A stretch of DNA of 44,213 nt, taken from NCBI GenBank assembly GCA_039714855.1, contig JBDLIL010000003.1, forward strand, positions 1-44,213, read 5' to 3'. Numbering within the stretch: the first letter of the stretch is position 1; each line of letters begins with the position of its first letter. The position numbers and the translations under genes are program-made. This stretch comes from JBDLIL01 sp039714855 (GTDB lineage Bacteria > Patescibacteriota > Microgenomatia > UBA1400 > PJMF01). The notes under the pieces are model-generated. The model made no database searches, was not told the DNA's origin, and worked only from the letters and a program-made list of their open reading frames with translations. Positions 1 through 8,536 of the stretch are shown here, in pieces.

Positions 1-586
<586 letters not shown>

Positions 587-1058
587 AATTTATTATTAAG
601 TAAATTTGTTGGCTTATATAAAAAATTAATCCTCCTTCGCCTCGAATAAATTCTTGGCTTCGAAGGACGTTACGGAATTACACTAAATTTTCCAAATACA
701 TGGTTGAAATAGTGGAATTATTAGTTTCCACCACCATGTTTGAGTCTTATCACATTGCATTTGCTGTATGCATCTTCACTTGTTAAGGAGCAAGGTGCCC
801 TGCGCCTTGCGACGCCAACCCTTCGAAGTCCCGCTAAGAGCGTGGACGAAGGAGGGTTAAAGGGCAAACAGAAAATATGTCTTAAACCAGTTTTCTAATA
901 TTTATTTACTAGAACTTAGTTTAGAGGAGTATCCATTCTAACAAAAATATTTCTAGAGTCGAGGAGGAAAACTCTCATACGATCATTTCTCCACCTAGAC
1001 AAATAAGTAATTGATAGTGATTATAGCTTTTATAAAGTCTAAGTTTTTACTGCTGTTG
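587..1058 (-). other. 16S rRNA leader region without a protein gene
   Basis: This 470-nt stretch upstream of 16S has no convincing coding frame. It holds a long imperfect hairpin at 698-740 (arms ACATGGT..GTGGAA and TTCCAC..ACCATGT), a possible processing stem of pre-16S RNA, and two imperfect palindromes with CCTTCG/CGAAGG arms (about 632-668 and 820-858) that resemble the elements found elsewhere in the window. No tRNA was seen. Confidence 0.6.
1020..1025 (-). promoter_or_regulatory. Possible -10 box of the rRNA operon promoter
   Basis: On the minus strand TATAAT reads toward 16S. The matching -35 is weak (a TTAGAC-like sequence is too close). If it is used, the transcript would carry a leader of roughly 430 nt before 16S. 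Confidence 0.35.
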
Positions 1059-1610
1059 CTAAGGCAATAGGAGGAGGATTAGTCCTACCAGAAGAAACAG
1101 TGTCGCTGAAAAAACAAACAGGCGTAGTGTCCAATAAGGCCCCCCCTCACACTTCCACGGCAAATTTTTAACCCATGAAGACGTTAGATGTGAAATGTTC
1201 AAAAGGATAATTGTCATTAGGGCATAAAAAACCAAAGGAGTCAGAAATGGTAGTGCTTTAGCTATTCCAAAAGGGTCGAATTGTTTTATGAATTCATAGG
1301 TTTTTTGGTGTACTTGTGTTCTTGAGGTGTAGGAGAAAATAGGAGTGAAATATATCTCCATTAATTCTCCAAACAAAAACCACAGAAAAATTTTGTAGAG
1401 AATCATGGCAAGACTACTGTCTGTCCAAAACGAATATGGTTTATGAGTAGTAATCCCATAAACTCTTGAACGGATAAAAACTGTTGTTATGTGCATGAGT
1501 ATATGAAAGAAAAAAAAGGATGTAGATGCAACAAGGGGTAAGTAGAAGTTAGGCCAAATACTTTTTAAGATGATAAAAATTATGATTGAAGTGATTAGTC
1601 TAAATCGCAT
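1059..1610 (-). CDS. Multi-pass membrane protein of unknown function (183 aa)
   Basis: Family not recognised. The protein is strongly hydrophobic, with about five likely membrane helices (roughly residues 5-25, 27-50, 68-90, 118-140 and 158-182) and a charged loop around residues 92-115. It is the last gene before the rRNA operon on the same strand, downstream of mnmA. A TM protein next to 16S gives no functional hint. The ATG start at 1610 is the only reasonable one; a small possible gene overlaps its first codons. Confidence 0.6.
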   Translation of the reverse strand: MRFRLITSIIIFIILKSIWPNFYLPLVASTSFFFFHILMHITTVFIRSRVYGITTHKPYSFWTDSSLAMILYKIFLWFLFGELMEIYFTPIFSYTSRTQVHQKTYEFIKQFDPFGIAKALPFLTPLVFYALMTIILLNISHLTSSWVKNLPWKCEGGPYWTLRLFVFSATLFLLVGLILLLLP

Positions 1611-1759
1611 GTGTTGACGCTGAGTATAGCACTGATTTTTTGATACATATCTGTCATTTTTTCTAGCTGTTTGAACCTTTGGTCTCTGCCAAAAACTCTA
1701 TCTCCAAATCCGGGAGCATGAATAAAACCTTTCGTCTTCGTGGTTACGCCAGTGATCAT
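1595..1759 (-). CDS. Possible small protein (54 aa), hypothetical
   Basis: The gap between mnmA and the downstream membrane gene contains an ATG-started frame of 54 codons that runs 16 nt into the start of the next gene. The product is rich in Lys, Arg and Gly (…HAPGFGDRVFGRDQRF…) followed by a helix-prone segment. No family is recognised and no clear ribosome binding site is visible. It is listed because it fills an otherwise empty 185-nt gap with a protein-like composition; it may be chance. Confidence 0.25.
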   Translation of the reverse strand: MITGVTTKTKGFIHAPGFGDRVFGRDQRFKQLEKMTDMYQKISAILSVNTCDLD

Positions 1760-1797
1760 CTTCAAACATCTAGATAATTCTAGCAGATTAGTTAAAA

Positions 1798-2967
1798 TTA
1801 ACTAATCACTCCCCCGCCTAAGCAAATATAAGTTGGATATTGGACATCAGATACTAGATATTTGTTGGGTGTATAAAAAACAGCAAACTGACCAGCGGCG
1901 ATGCCGCGCTGAGCTTCTTCTAATTTTACTTCCCAGCCAGAGGCTGGTCGGCCTTTGGCCGATATTTTCCTTACTTTGCAGGGTAATAATTTTCCAGTGT
2001 GCCTTATTCTCACAAAAAGTTTTTGTTTTATGTGCACTGAAGTATCGCCATCTCTTTTCTGCAGTCGCGGTGCAGCAAAGAAAAGAGCATGGTGATCTGA
2101 AGAAAAGTGCAAGTTTGTAACTTGAAATTCTGATTTGAGCGTTTCAGTGCCAAAGCCAACTACTAGCTGATTCTTTTTAATATCTTTTGCAATTACGTAA
2201 AAAGGTGGAATATTAGAATTTTTTTGCTCTATTGTAAAACCACTGCGTTGGCCAATAGTATAAAACCAAAGTCCCTTGTGCTTGCCAATAATATTATTAT
2301 TGATATCAACTACATCTCCAGGTTTCTTACCAAATTTTTCACGTAGCATTTTTTGTACATCTACATCACCTATAAAGCAAATACCCACAGAATCTTTTTT
2401 GTCTGCTATATGCAATTTTAATTCTATGGCTTTGTTTCTAACTTCTTCTTTGCTTAAATTTTGCAGTGGAAATAGCGTATGTTTTAATTGCTCTTTTGTA
2501 ATTTGATGCAAAAAGTAAGTCTGATCTTTATGTTTGTCTTTAGGAGTTAGTAATTGTTTGTTGTTTGGTGCTTGTAATTTGTTATTTGCAGCGATAGCTG
2601 CGTAGTGTCCAGTAGCAATAAAATCAAAACCATTTTCTAGGGCCCAGTCATAAAAAAGCCCGAATTTTATTTCTTTATTACACAAAACATCAGGGTTTGG
2701 AGTCTTGCCTTGTTTATATTCAGAGAAAAAATATTCTATGATTTTTTCTTTATACGCTTTTTTGAAATCTAAAGTTTTAAAAGGGATATTAAGTTTTAAA
2801 GCAATTTTAAGAGCATCTTTTTTATCTTGCTCGGCCCTGCAGCCGGGCTCATTCCAGCACTCTATATATATAGTGGTAATATCGTAACCTTGCTCTTTGA
2901 GCAGATGAGCACAGACAGCGGAATCTACTCCGCCACTGAGGCCTAAGGCTACTTTTTTATTTTTCAT
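1798..2967 (-). CDS. mnmA: tRNA-specific 2-thiouridylase MnmA (389 aa)
   Basis: MnmA activates U34 of Lys, Glu and Gln tRNAs with ATP and inserts sulfur. Visible marks: PP-loop SGGVDS close to the N-terminus, catalytic Cys in NPDVLCNKEIKF, the second Cys in SVGICFIGD, GHYA, and the C-terminal beta-barrel ending in CLGGG. I place the start at 2967 (MKNKKVALGLSGG) rather than at 2994, because a TATAAT box ends 6 nt before this ATG and upstream residues do not fit the family. Two segments look inserted relative to the usual C-terminal domain: SAKGRPASGW (from a 30-nt double palindrome, about 1929-1958) and a stretch around YLVSDVQYP near the end (about 1830-1865), similar to repeat sequence in holA. 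Confidence 0.95.
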   Translation of the reverse strand: MKNKKVALGLSGGVDSAVCAHLLKEQGYDITTIYIECWNEPGCRAEQDKKDALKIALKLNIPFKTLDFKKAYKEKIIEYFFSEYKQGKTPNPDVLCNKEIKFGLFYDWALENGFDFIATGHYAAIAANNKLQAPNNKQLLTPKDKHKDQTYFLHQITKEQLKHTLFPLQNLSKEEVRNKAIELKLHIADKKDSVGICFIGDVDVQKMLREKFGKKPGDVVDINNNIIGKHKGLWFYTIGQRSGFTIEQKNSNIPPFYVIAKDIKKNQLVVGFGTETLKSEFQVTNLHFSSDHHALFFAAPRLQKRDGDTSVHIKQKLFVRIRHTGKLLPCKVRKISAKGRPASGWEVKLEEAQRGIAAGQFAVFYTPNKYLVSDVQYPTYICLGGGVIS

Positions 2968-2973
2968 GGGGTA

Positions 2974-2979
2974 ATTATA
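2974..2979 (-). promoter_or_regulatory. -10 box of mnmA; leaderless start
   Basis: TATAAT on the minus strand with exactly 6 nt between it and the mnmA ATG at 2967, so transcription would start at or next to the start codon. No Shine-Dalgarno sequence could fit. Just upstream lies the palindrome at 2990-3014. Confidence 0.55.
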
Positions 2980-2989
2980 CAACCAGGTT

Positions 2990-3014
2990 GTCATCCCGGC
3001 GAAGGCCGGGATCC
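2990..3014. repeat. Intergenic palindromic element (ATCCCGGC-GAAG-GCCGGGAT)
   Basis: A perfect 8-bp stem at 2993-3012 with a GAAG loop, preceded by GTC and followed by CC. It belongs to the widely seen GTCATCCCGGCGAAGGCC.. type of short palindrome. It lies just upstream of the mnmA promoter. A related copy is embedded in holA (36083-36112). Confidence 0.8.
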
Positions 3015-3044
3015 ATAGGATGAAAAAAGCAATTAATTTGAGAT

Positions 3045-3446
3045 TTAAATTAATTTAGAAATATCGCTAAAAATCTGCTGATTATTTTCAAACAAAATAG
3101 TTTTGCAGCCGGCAGCTAAAGCCGCGTTTATATTTTTTATCTGATCATCTACAAAAATAATTTCACTAGCCTTTATCTTAGTTTTTTCAGCAATTACTTT
3201 ATAAGTTTGAGGATCAGTTTTGCTTAAATTTAAATCTTGAGCCGAAAAAATATAATCAAAATTTTTTTCTAAAATTGATTTAATAAATGGTGTTCTTAGC
3301 ATGAAGCTAGAATTTGAGAGAATTCCCGTTTTGTATTTATTTCTTAGCTCATCAATTTTTTTCAACAATTCTTGATTGACAATCCCTTTGCTGGGTTGAC
3401 TTAAAAAAATTACATTAAAAAAGTCAAAGAGGAGAAGTTTTGTCAT
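3045..3446 (-). CDS. HAD-superfamily protein, YihX-like (133 aa)
   Basis: Motif I reads LLLFDFFNVIF, comparable to the DxGNV variant of YihX-type HAD-IA proteins in which the usual second Asp is absent. Motif II is SNSS, Lys in LSKTDPQTY and motif IV IIFVDDQIKNINAALAAG follow in order. At 133 residues the cap domain is largely missing, so it is a minimal HAD core. It is the last gene of the ATP-grasp cluster on this strand (15 nt after the RimK-like gene) and may be a phosphatase acting with it, which is inference. Confidence 0.8.
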   Translation of the reverse strand: MTKLLLFDFFNVIFLSQPSKGIVNQELLKKIDELRNKYKTGILSNSSFMLRTPFIKSILEKNFDYIFSAQDLNLSKTDPQTYKVIAEKTKIKASEIIFVDDQIKNINAALAAGCKTILFENNQQIFSDISKLI

Positions 3447-3460
3447 GGTGGGTGAACAAA

Positions 3461-4321
3461 TTACTTACTATAAATATAGTCTATTATTTTTTTAGCTACG
3501 TTAACAGAAGGATTGACCTTATCAAAGCCCTCAAACCCCGGGCAGTCGTTAATTTCTAAAATATATGGGTTGTCGTTTTTATCAAAAATAATATCTATAC
3601 CGGCAAGTTCTATCTCAAGTTTTTTACATACCGATAGCGCTATCTTGCTTAATGGTTTTTTATACTTAGCTTCAATTTGACTATACTTTCCTCCCTGATG
3701 AATGTTGCTAGTGAACTTTCCTTTTGGTTTGGTTTTTTTCATGGATCCCAAAACTTGGTTGTTGAGAACAATAGCTCGGTAATCACAATTGCTTTTAATT
3801 AGTGATTGAGCAATAGTTTTAGCTTTTCCGTAACGATTTTTTATCTTGATTAAATTTCTTATATAATTAACCTTAGACACGGCCTTACCATTGTTTTCTG
3901 TTGAATTTTTTAGGACAGTGGGTAAAGAAATTTTGTTTTCAAAGTTGCCAAAATAGGTTTCGGGAATAGGTAAATTTAGTTTTGCTAGTAAGGACATCTG
4001 AGTAGTTTTTGAGGCATAAAAATATTTTGAGTAGTATTTGCCGTTAAGTACTTTTTCTTTGTCTATTACTTGAAATAATGATTTATTGAATTCTCTAATA
4101 AAATCGGAAGTTTTTTCGAATGAACTTTTGATGATGATGCGATCGAAAGATCTAATATCAATATTATTAACGTATATGTGAGTTTGTCCCTTTTGAAAAT
4201 GGCAAAAAAGCTCCTTTGTATTAGCTAAGATTATTTCGGAAAAGACCTTTTTTCCCTCAGAAACAATCTTTTTCAAAGGGTAAATATTTACTCTATTGTC
4301 TGCGATAATTAGCAACTTCAT
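3461..4321 (-). CDS. RimK-like ATP-grasp ligase (286 aa)
   Basis: ATP-grasp enzymes of the RimK group join amino acids, usually glutamate, to a carboxyl group through an acyl phosphate. Visible features: beta-strand start MKLLIIADNR, pre-ATP-grasp domain to about residue 110, the core with a Lys in LPTVLKNS, and the closing metal-site segment GIDIIFDKNDNPYILEINDCPGFEGFDK, which matches RimK EVNASPGLEGI. The glycine-rich loop (NSTENNGKAVSKV) is less canonical. It overlaps the upstream ATP-grasp gene by 29 nt, so the two are translationally coupled. The acceptor substrate is unknown. Confidence 0.85.
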   Translation of the reverse strand: MKLLIIADNRVNIYPLKKIVSEGKKVFSEIILANTKELFCHFQKGQTHIYVNNIDIRSFDRIIIKSSFEKTSDFIREFNKSLFQVIDKEKVLNGKYYSKYFYASKTTQMSLLAKLNLPIPETYFGNFENKISLPTVLKNSTENNGKAVSKVNYIRNLIKIKNRYGKAKTIAQSLIKSNCDYRAIVLNNQVLGSMKKTKPKGKFTSNIHQGGKYSQIEAKYKKPLSKIALSVCKKLEIELAGIDIIFDKNDNPYILEINDCPGFEGFDKVNPSVNVAKKIIDYIYSK

Positions 4322-5297
4322 ATTTTATTTCTATCATATCCAAAATAATTGATGCAGTATCTATAGGTTTACCTTTTAATGGATAGTGATGCATTCTTAA
4401 ATATGGGGCTGCATTGACTTCAATTATTCCACCTGACTTTTGTTGCGCAATGGGAATTTCCAGCGAATTGCACATAACGTCAATACCGACCGTATCAAGA
4501 TCACAAATTGAAGAAATTTTTTCGAATAATTCAATATTTTCTTTACACGCTTGGTCAGTTACGTTCCAGGATTCTCCTCCAGTGGAAATGTTAGCTGTTT
4601 TTCTTAGTGATACTTCTTGGTTTTTTTTAGGGATTGAGTTAATTGTTAGGTTTTGTTCTTTCAGATAATCAATTACCAATTCGTCAATTAGAATTTTCGA
4701 TAGAGGTTTTGTTTGTTTTTCACCTCTCCATGGATGAAGATTTTTTTCTATAATTAATTCTTTGATAGTTTTTTCACCGTTTCCAGTCACATGCGCAGCT
4801 TTTCTATGATTAGCAGCAACAAATTTGTGATCGATACATAATATTCTATATTCATTGCCTATTAAAGTTTCTTCAAAGAGAACATAGTTTGAGCTGTCTA
4901 TTTGAATTTTTGACAGGCAATTTTTAGCTTGGTCTAGATTTTTTATACCTATAATTACCCCTGCTCCTTCACTTCCATTAAATGGCTTCATTACCAAGGG
5001 AAATATTAATTTGCGCAACAAAAAGACATCACTTTTATTTTTTATTACGATATGACGTGCAGTGGGAATATGAAAATGGTTAAAAACTATTTTGCTTAGA
5101 TCTTTTCTCAGAGCAATGCTGTCGCCGACCGATGATTGAAAGGATGACTTTGATCCCCTGGTGTACCACCATTTATTTCCCCTCGTCATCTTGATTGTAT
5201 CCTCATCAAGAATTTCACATTCTATGCCTCTTTTTTTTGCTGCCTTTAGCATCAAGCTGGCGGTCATGGTTAGTTTTTGATTAGACATGGTGCTCAA
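4293..5297 (-). CDS. ATP-grasp ligase, cyanophycin-synthetase/GshAB-like (334 aa)
   Basis: The fold is an ATP-grasp with FPLVMKPFNGSEGAGVIIGI (Lys and Gly-loop), FEETLIGNEYRILCIDHKFVAANHR, and GGIIEVNAAPYLRMHHYP as the metal-binding end. The middle segment (VTGNGEKTIKELIIEKN…) is typical of the ATP-grasp module of cyanophycin synthetase and bifunctional glutathione synthetase. The Mur-ligase half of cyanophycin synthetase is absent. The reading frame opens at TTG 5297, overlapping the stop of the upstream gene; ATG 5288 is an alternative, but an AAGAGA sequence is better spaced for the TTG. Likely amino-acid or dipeptide ligase in the same pathway as its neighbours. Confidence 0.85.
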   Translation of the reverse strand: MSTMSNQKLTMTASLMLKAAKKRGIECEILDEDTIKMTRGNKWWYTRGSKSSFQSSVGDSIALRKDLSKIVFNHFHIPTARHIVIKNKSDVFLLRKLIFPLVMKPFNGSEGAGVIIGIKNLDQAKNCLSKIQIDSSNYVLFEETLIGNEYRILCIDHKFVAANHRKAAHVTGNGEKTIKELIIEKNLHPWRGEKQTKPLSKILIDELVIDYLKEQNLTINSIPKKNQEVSLRKTANISTGGESWNVTDQACKENIELFEKISSICDLDTVGIDVMCNSLEIPIAQQKSGGIIEVNAAPYLRMHHYPLKGKPIDTASIILDMIEIKYEVANYRRQ

Positions 5298-6250
5298 AAA
5301 TTGTTCTCTTTTCCAACTTTCCTCATTTCACTAGCATATTTTTCTCTATCCAAAGTAAAAAAGCTTGGTAGCAGTGGCTTAAAATTGGGATTTAATTCGA
5401 CAGCTTTGCCTACATCTTCCAGCGCCATTTTGCCAAAATATAAATTTGTGATATCAAAATTGTTTTTTTCTAAGTATTTGAATACATTTACTAGACCCTC
5501 AAAATAAACCAAATCTTTACTATATCCACCTGCTTTACTAGTATCAAAAATACCCCTCTTTTGTCTTAAGGTGACCATCCACCTAGTTTCTTGATCTTGT
5601 ATATATTTGCCCAAAAACTGCCAGGTTTCCGAAAACGAATGATTTTGTGCAAAATCAACCGCCGCATATCTAATAGCTGATTTGTAAGCAGACTTATAGC
5701 TTTTGGGTAAAAGTGAGTGTAGTGATGCCAAGCCTTCTTCTGTTTTTAGATAATTTATAAAACCATGTTTTTTCTTTTTTCTATACCATATTTGTTTTTC
5801 ATAGTTAATTCTTCTGATAGCGTGCGTACCAATTTCATGATAAAGCAAGCCAATCAAATCATCTTTTCTGAATTTTGCATTATTTCTTAATTTGATAACA
5901 TCAGTGGTAATAGAAGCTCTGGATACAAAAGATGACGACCAAGTTATTTCATATCTCTTTTCCAAATGATGCATTTCCAAAAAACTATTAATTTTTTTAT
6001 TCACACTCTCATGAGTAAGGAGTGGCCCCTCCAGCATGAGAAGGTCTTGCTCATTTCTGCCAAAATAAGCTTTATTTAAAATTTCTTGCGCCAGCTCTAA
6101 ATATTTTTTTTGAGTTTTGCCAAATTTGTAGAGTTTTTCATTAGTAACTTCTTCTGAATATATAAATTGTGGATTATAGGAGTTATCGGCAAGAAACTTC
6201 TCTTTTTCTTCTAGCAAATTTGTGGGAGTAATTTTTTGCAAAAATGTCAT
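5294..6250 (-). CDS. DUF1704-family zinc metallopeptidase, MATCAP-related (318 aa)
   Basis: Contains HEIGTH at residues 138-143 (HExxxH metal site) and EEGLA at 171-175, the marks of the DUF1704 family, often labelled QEGLA-motif or flavohemoglobin expression-modulating protein. The family includes the eukaryotic tubulin detyrosinase MATCAP, a carboxypeptidase-like enzyme that removes a C-terminal residue. No signal peptide or membrane helix is visible, so it acts in the cytoplasm. It sits 2 nt after an ATP-grasp/RimB-like fusion and directly before two more ATP-grasp ligases, so a role in removing residues added by those ligases is plausible, but this is inference. Confidence 0.85.
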   Translation of the reverse strand: MTFLQKITPTNLLEEKEKFLADNSYNPQFIYSEEVTNEKLYKFGKTQKKYLELAQEILNKAYFGRNEQDLLMLEGPLLTHESVNKKINSFLEMHHLEKRYEITWSSSFVSRASITTDVIKLRNNAKFRKDDLIGLLYHEIGTHAIRRINYEKQIWYRKKKKHGFINYLKTEEGLASLHSLLPKSYKSAYKSAIRYAAVDFAQNHSFSETWQFLGKYIQDQETRWMVTLRQKRGIFDTSKAGGYSKDLVYFEGLVNVFKYLEKNNFDITNLYFGKMALEDVGKAVELNPNFKPLLPSFFTLDREKYASEMRKVGKENNF

Positions 6251-6252
6251 TA

Positions 6253-7551
6253 TTAGTTTTCTTTTTCACCAATTAAAAATCCTTCAGTGTCTTTGCGCCC
6301 TAATTCTACATCATGTTTAGATCTATTGAGCCTTTTGCTCACTATCATGGCAGTTTTCATTTGCTTACCCTTGAGACGAATTTTTACCTCAATAACTGGA
6401 ACTTTTCCTTCTATTTCTTCTTGTTGGCGCCAAAGCAAATCTTCTAGATCTACTAGCCCTAGTTTTTCTGCTAAAGTTTGAGATATAGCTGAGCGATACC
6501 TGCTAGTACTCACCAGAGCAGGAGTTTTATGAGATTTTCCATGATCATCATAGACCAAAATTTGTGGATCAATAGAAATAATTTTTAGTCCCTCTTCAGC
6601 TTTTATTTTATCTGCAAATTCTTCAGCAAAAAGTGCTTGAGCTATTTTTACTCCATGTTTTGCATTGTGAACTTCCAAGCCTTCTACTCTTTCTAATCTT
6701 TTTTTCAATCCCTCTTTATTGGCAAGTTGAATTGAAAGTCCAGGGAACCCATTTAATTCTACTACCATGGGACCTTTTGTTTCGTGAATAAAAAGATCTG
6801 CTCCCATAAACTGGTATTCGGCTACATTAGCCGCAGCTACAGCCAATTCTAGTGTCTCGCTCCAAAATGGGATACTGACCCCATTTATTTTTTTCTTGCC
6901 CTTTGGAAAGTGTGTGATGCTTTCACCTTTACCCTTGATCCCATATGTGGTTATTCCAGTAGCGATATCTACACCTATGCCTAGAGCTCCTTTATCTAAA
7001 TTAGCTTTACCATTGGATTCTTTTGTAGGTATGCGCAGCATAGCCATCACAGGTACGGAATTAAAAACAATCACTCTTACATCTGGAGTACCTTGATATG
7101 ATAATTTCGCTAATTTTGGATGAGGTGGTATCATTTCCTCAATTAATGCATGAAATTGGGATCCCCAAGTACTAAATTCACCATCTAGTATATTGCGGAT
7201 ATGAAGCTCAAGATCATTTGAATTTAGTCTTTCTTTGCCATTTGTAAGCCAAATAGATTTATTTTCTTTCTTTTCAAGAATTACTAAAATACCTTTACCA
7301 GCACTACCGCTGACTGGTTTGATCACAAAAGGTGTGGGAATAGTTTCCCATTGCAATTGCTCTAGTTGTTCCATTGATTCTAAAACATGATAAAGTTTTG
7401 CGGTAGCTATTTTATTTTCCTGCAAAAGTATTTTGGTTTTCAATTTGGAAAAACCAAACTTTCTTGATTTAGAAGAATTGAGCTTCGTAAAGAAATAACG
7501 AGCATTCATCCCTAGGATATGCGACGGTTTGCTTGGCATAATGCGGTTCAA
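6253..7551 (-). CDS. ATP-grasp glutamate-ligase-like protein fused to degenerate RimB-like retropepsin domain (432 aa)
   Basis: Residues 1-310 form an ATP-grasp of the alpha-L-glutamate ligase-like (RimK-related) family: MNARYFF near the start, PFVIKPVSGSAGKGILV (73-90), and GADLFIHETKGPMVVELNGFPGLSIQ (250-275). Residues 322-428 resemble the retropepsin-like domain of RimB/ATP-dependent zinc protease: PALVSTSRYRSAI lines up with the usual ARVDTGAxxSxL, and VELGRKDTEGFLIG with the LLGR..L.G.FLVD end. The catalytic Asp-Thr-Gly is Ser-Thr-Ser, so this half should not be an active aspartic protease. The RimK and RimB functions are known to add and remove glutamate on ribosomal protein S6; here both folds share one chain. 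Spacing to both neighbours is 2-12 nt. Confidence 0.8.
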   Translation of the reverse strand: MNRIMPSKPSHILGMNARYFFTKLNSSKSRKFGFSKLKTKILLQENKIATAKLYHVLESMEQLEQLQWETIPTPFVIKPVSGSAGKGILVILEKKENKSIWLTNGKERLNSNDLELHIRNILDGEFSTWGSQFHALIEEMIPPHPKLAKLSYQGTPDVRVIVFNSVPVMAMLRIPTKESNGKANLDKGALGIGVDIATGITTYGIKGKGESITHFPKGKKKINGVSIPFWSETLELAVAAANVAEYQFMGADLFIHETKGPMVVELNGFPGLSIQLANKEGLKKRLERVEGLEVHNAKHGVKIAQALFAEEFADKIKAEEGLKIISIDPQILVYDDHGKSHKTPALVSTSRYRSAISQTLAEKLGLVDLEDLLWRQQEEIEGKVPVIEVKIRLKGKQMKTAMIVSKRLNRSKHDVELGRKDTEGFLIGEKEN

Positions 7552-7563
7552 AAATTTGATTAT

Positions 7564-8517
7564 TTATTCTTCAATTATAGGCCTAAAACGCAGCCACTCA
7601 GCCAAGCGTAGCCCAGTAAATCTTCCAACAACGAAATTTAGAATTGCAGTAGAAATCAGCAGTAGTTCTGGTTCTAGAAGGGCGAGCTTTTGTAAAAATT
7701 CCCATTGTAAGAGGATGCTAGAAATAAAAGCTAAGACCAGAGTTTCAATTGTTAGGGCGAGTGCATCGCTTTGTTTGGTGCTGACTTGAGCGTCTAAAAA
7801 GTTTTGACCTAATAACACCAAGATTAAAATAGGGAAAATGTTTACTATCATTAGGCTGGTAATATTGAGTATTGGGGCTACTATAAAAAGCCCTAAAATA
7901 CCTAGCGATACACCCCAAAGAGTGAGAGCAGTTCTGGGCAAATATGGCAATCTAAAGCGGCTTAAAATCCTCTTGGCTATAAGAGCAGTAACAACTATCG
8001 CAGCGAACATAATTAATCCTGCTACTACCCCAGTAGAAACTAAAGCCACAGATAAGACGGCAGGTATGTAAATGCCAAATCCTCGCAAACCAATAATATG
8101 CCTGGATGAAGCAATGAAGGAAGCCACTAGAGGAAAGAGTAATACCAAAACCAAGACGTTGGCAGGTATTCCTTGAGCAATGGTTTCTCTAATGGCGTGT
8201 TGTAAAAAGTTATTCCAACTCAGTGGTCCGGGTGGATTATCATCGAGATGCTTGGCTAATTTGCTTTTTTGTTGTCCTCCAGTTTCGGTAATATCTTTAT
8301 CTTGTTTTTCTTTGATTTTTTCTTGGACTTCTGCAGAAGGTGATGCCAGCGAAGTGCTTTCTGTAGCCTCTGCGGACTCTGTGGCTTCGATCTCTTCATT
8401 TATGGGATTAATTTCAGCTGTAAGTAAGGGGTTGTTTTCTTGAGCGAAAGCTGAAGTGAAAAATGTAAGATTAAGAATGAAAAACAATACTATGGTAAAG
8501 GATAACTTTTTAAGCAT
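7564..8517 (-). CDS. 7TM_transglut-type seven-helix membrane protein (317 aa)
   Basis: Starts with a signal peptide (MLKKLSFTIVLFFILNLTFFTSAFAQ), then an acidic Ser/Ala/Glu-rich linker (to about residue 105), then about seven membrane helices. The helices carry the family signature seen in proteins where 7TM domains are fused to inactive transglutaminases: SRHIIGLRGFGIYIPAVL, LPRTALTLWGV, FTGLRLAEWLRF at the end. The transglutaminase part is missing here. In other bacteria this family is found next to RimK-like ligases and RimB-like proteases, which is the context here too. Start 8517 is preferred over 8547 because it begins the signal peptide and has a TATAAT box 6 nt upstream. Confidence 0.85.
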   Translation of the reverse strand: MLKKLSFTIVLFFILNLTFFTSAFAQENNPLLTAEINPINEEIEATESAEATESTSLASPSAEVQEKIKEKQDKDITETGGQQKSKLAKHLDDNPPGPLSWNNFLQHAIRETIAQGIPANVLVLVLLFPLVASFIASSRHIIGLRGFGIYIPAVLSVALVSTGVVAGLIMFAAIVVTALIAKRILSRFRLPYLPRTALTLWGVSLGILGLFIVAPILNITSLMIVNIFPILILVLLGQNFLDAQVSTKQSDALALTIETLVLAFISSILLQWEFLQKLALLEPELLLISTAILNFVVGRFTGLRLAEWLRFRPIIEE

Positions 8518-8523
8518 GAGGCT

Positions 8524-8529
8524 ATTATA
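8524..8529 (-). promoter_or_regulatory. -10 box before the 7TM gene; leaderless start
   Basis: TATAAT on the minus strand followed by 6 nt and the ATG at 8517. It lies just beyond the end of the upstream holin-like gene (8537), so the tagging cluster probably has its own promoter here. Confidence 0.5.
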
Positions 8530-8536
8530 GCTTATT

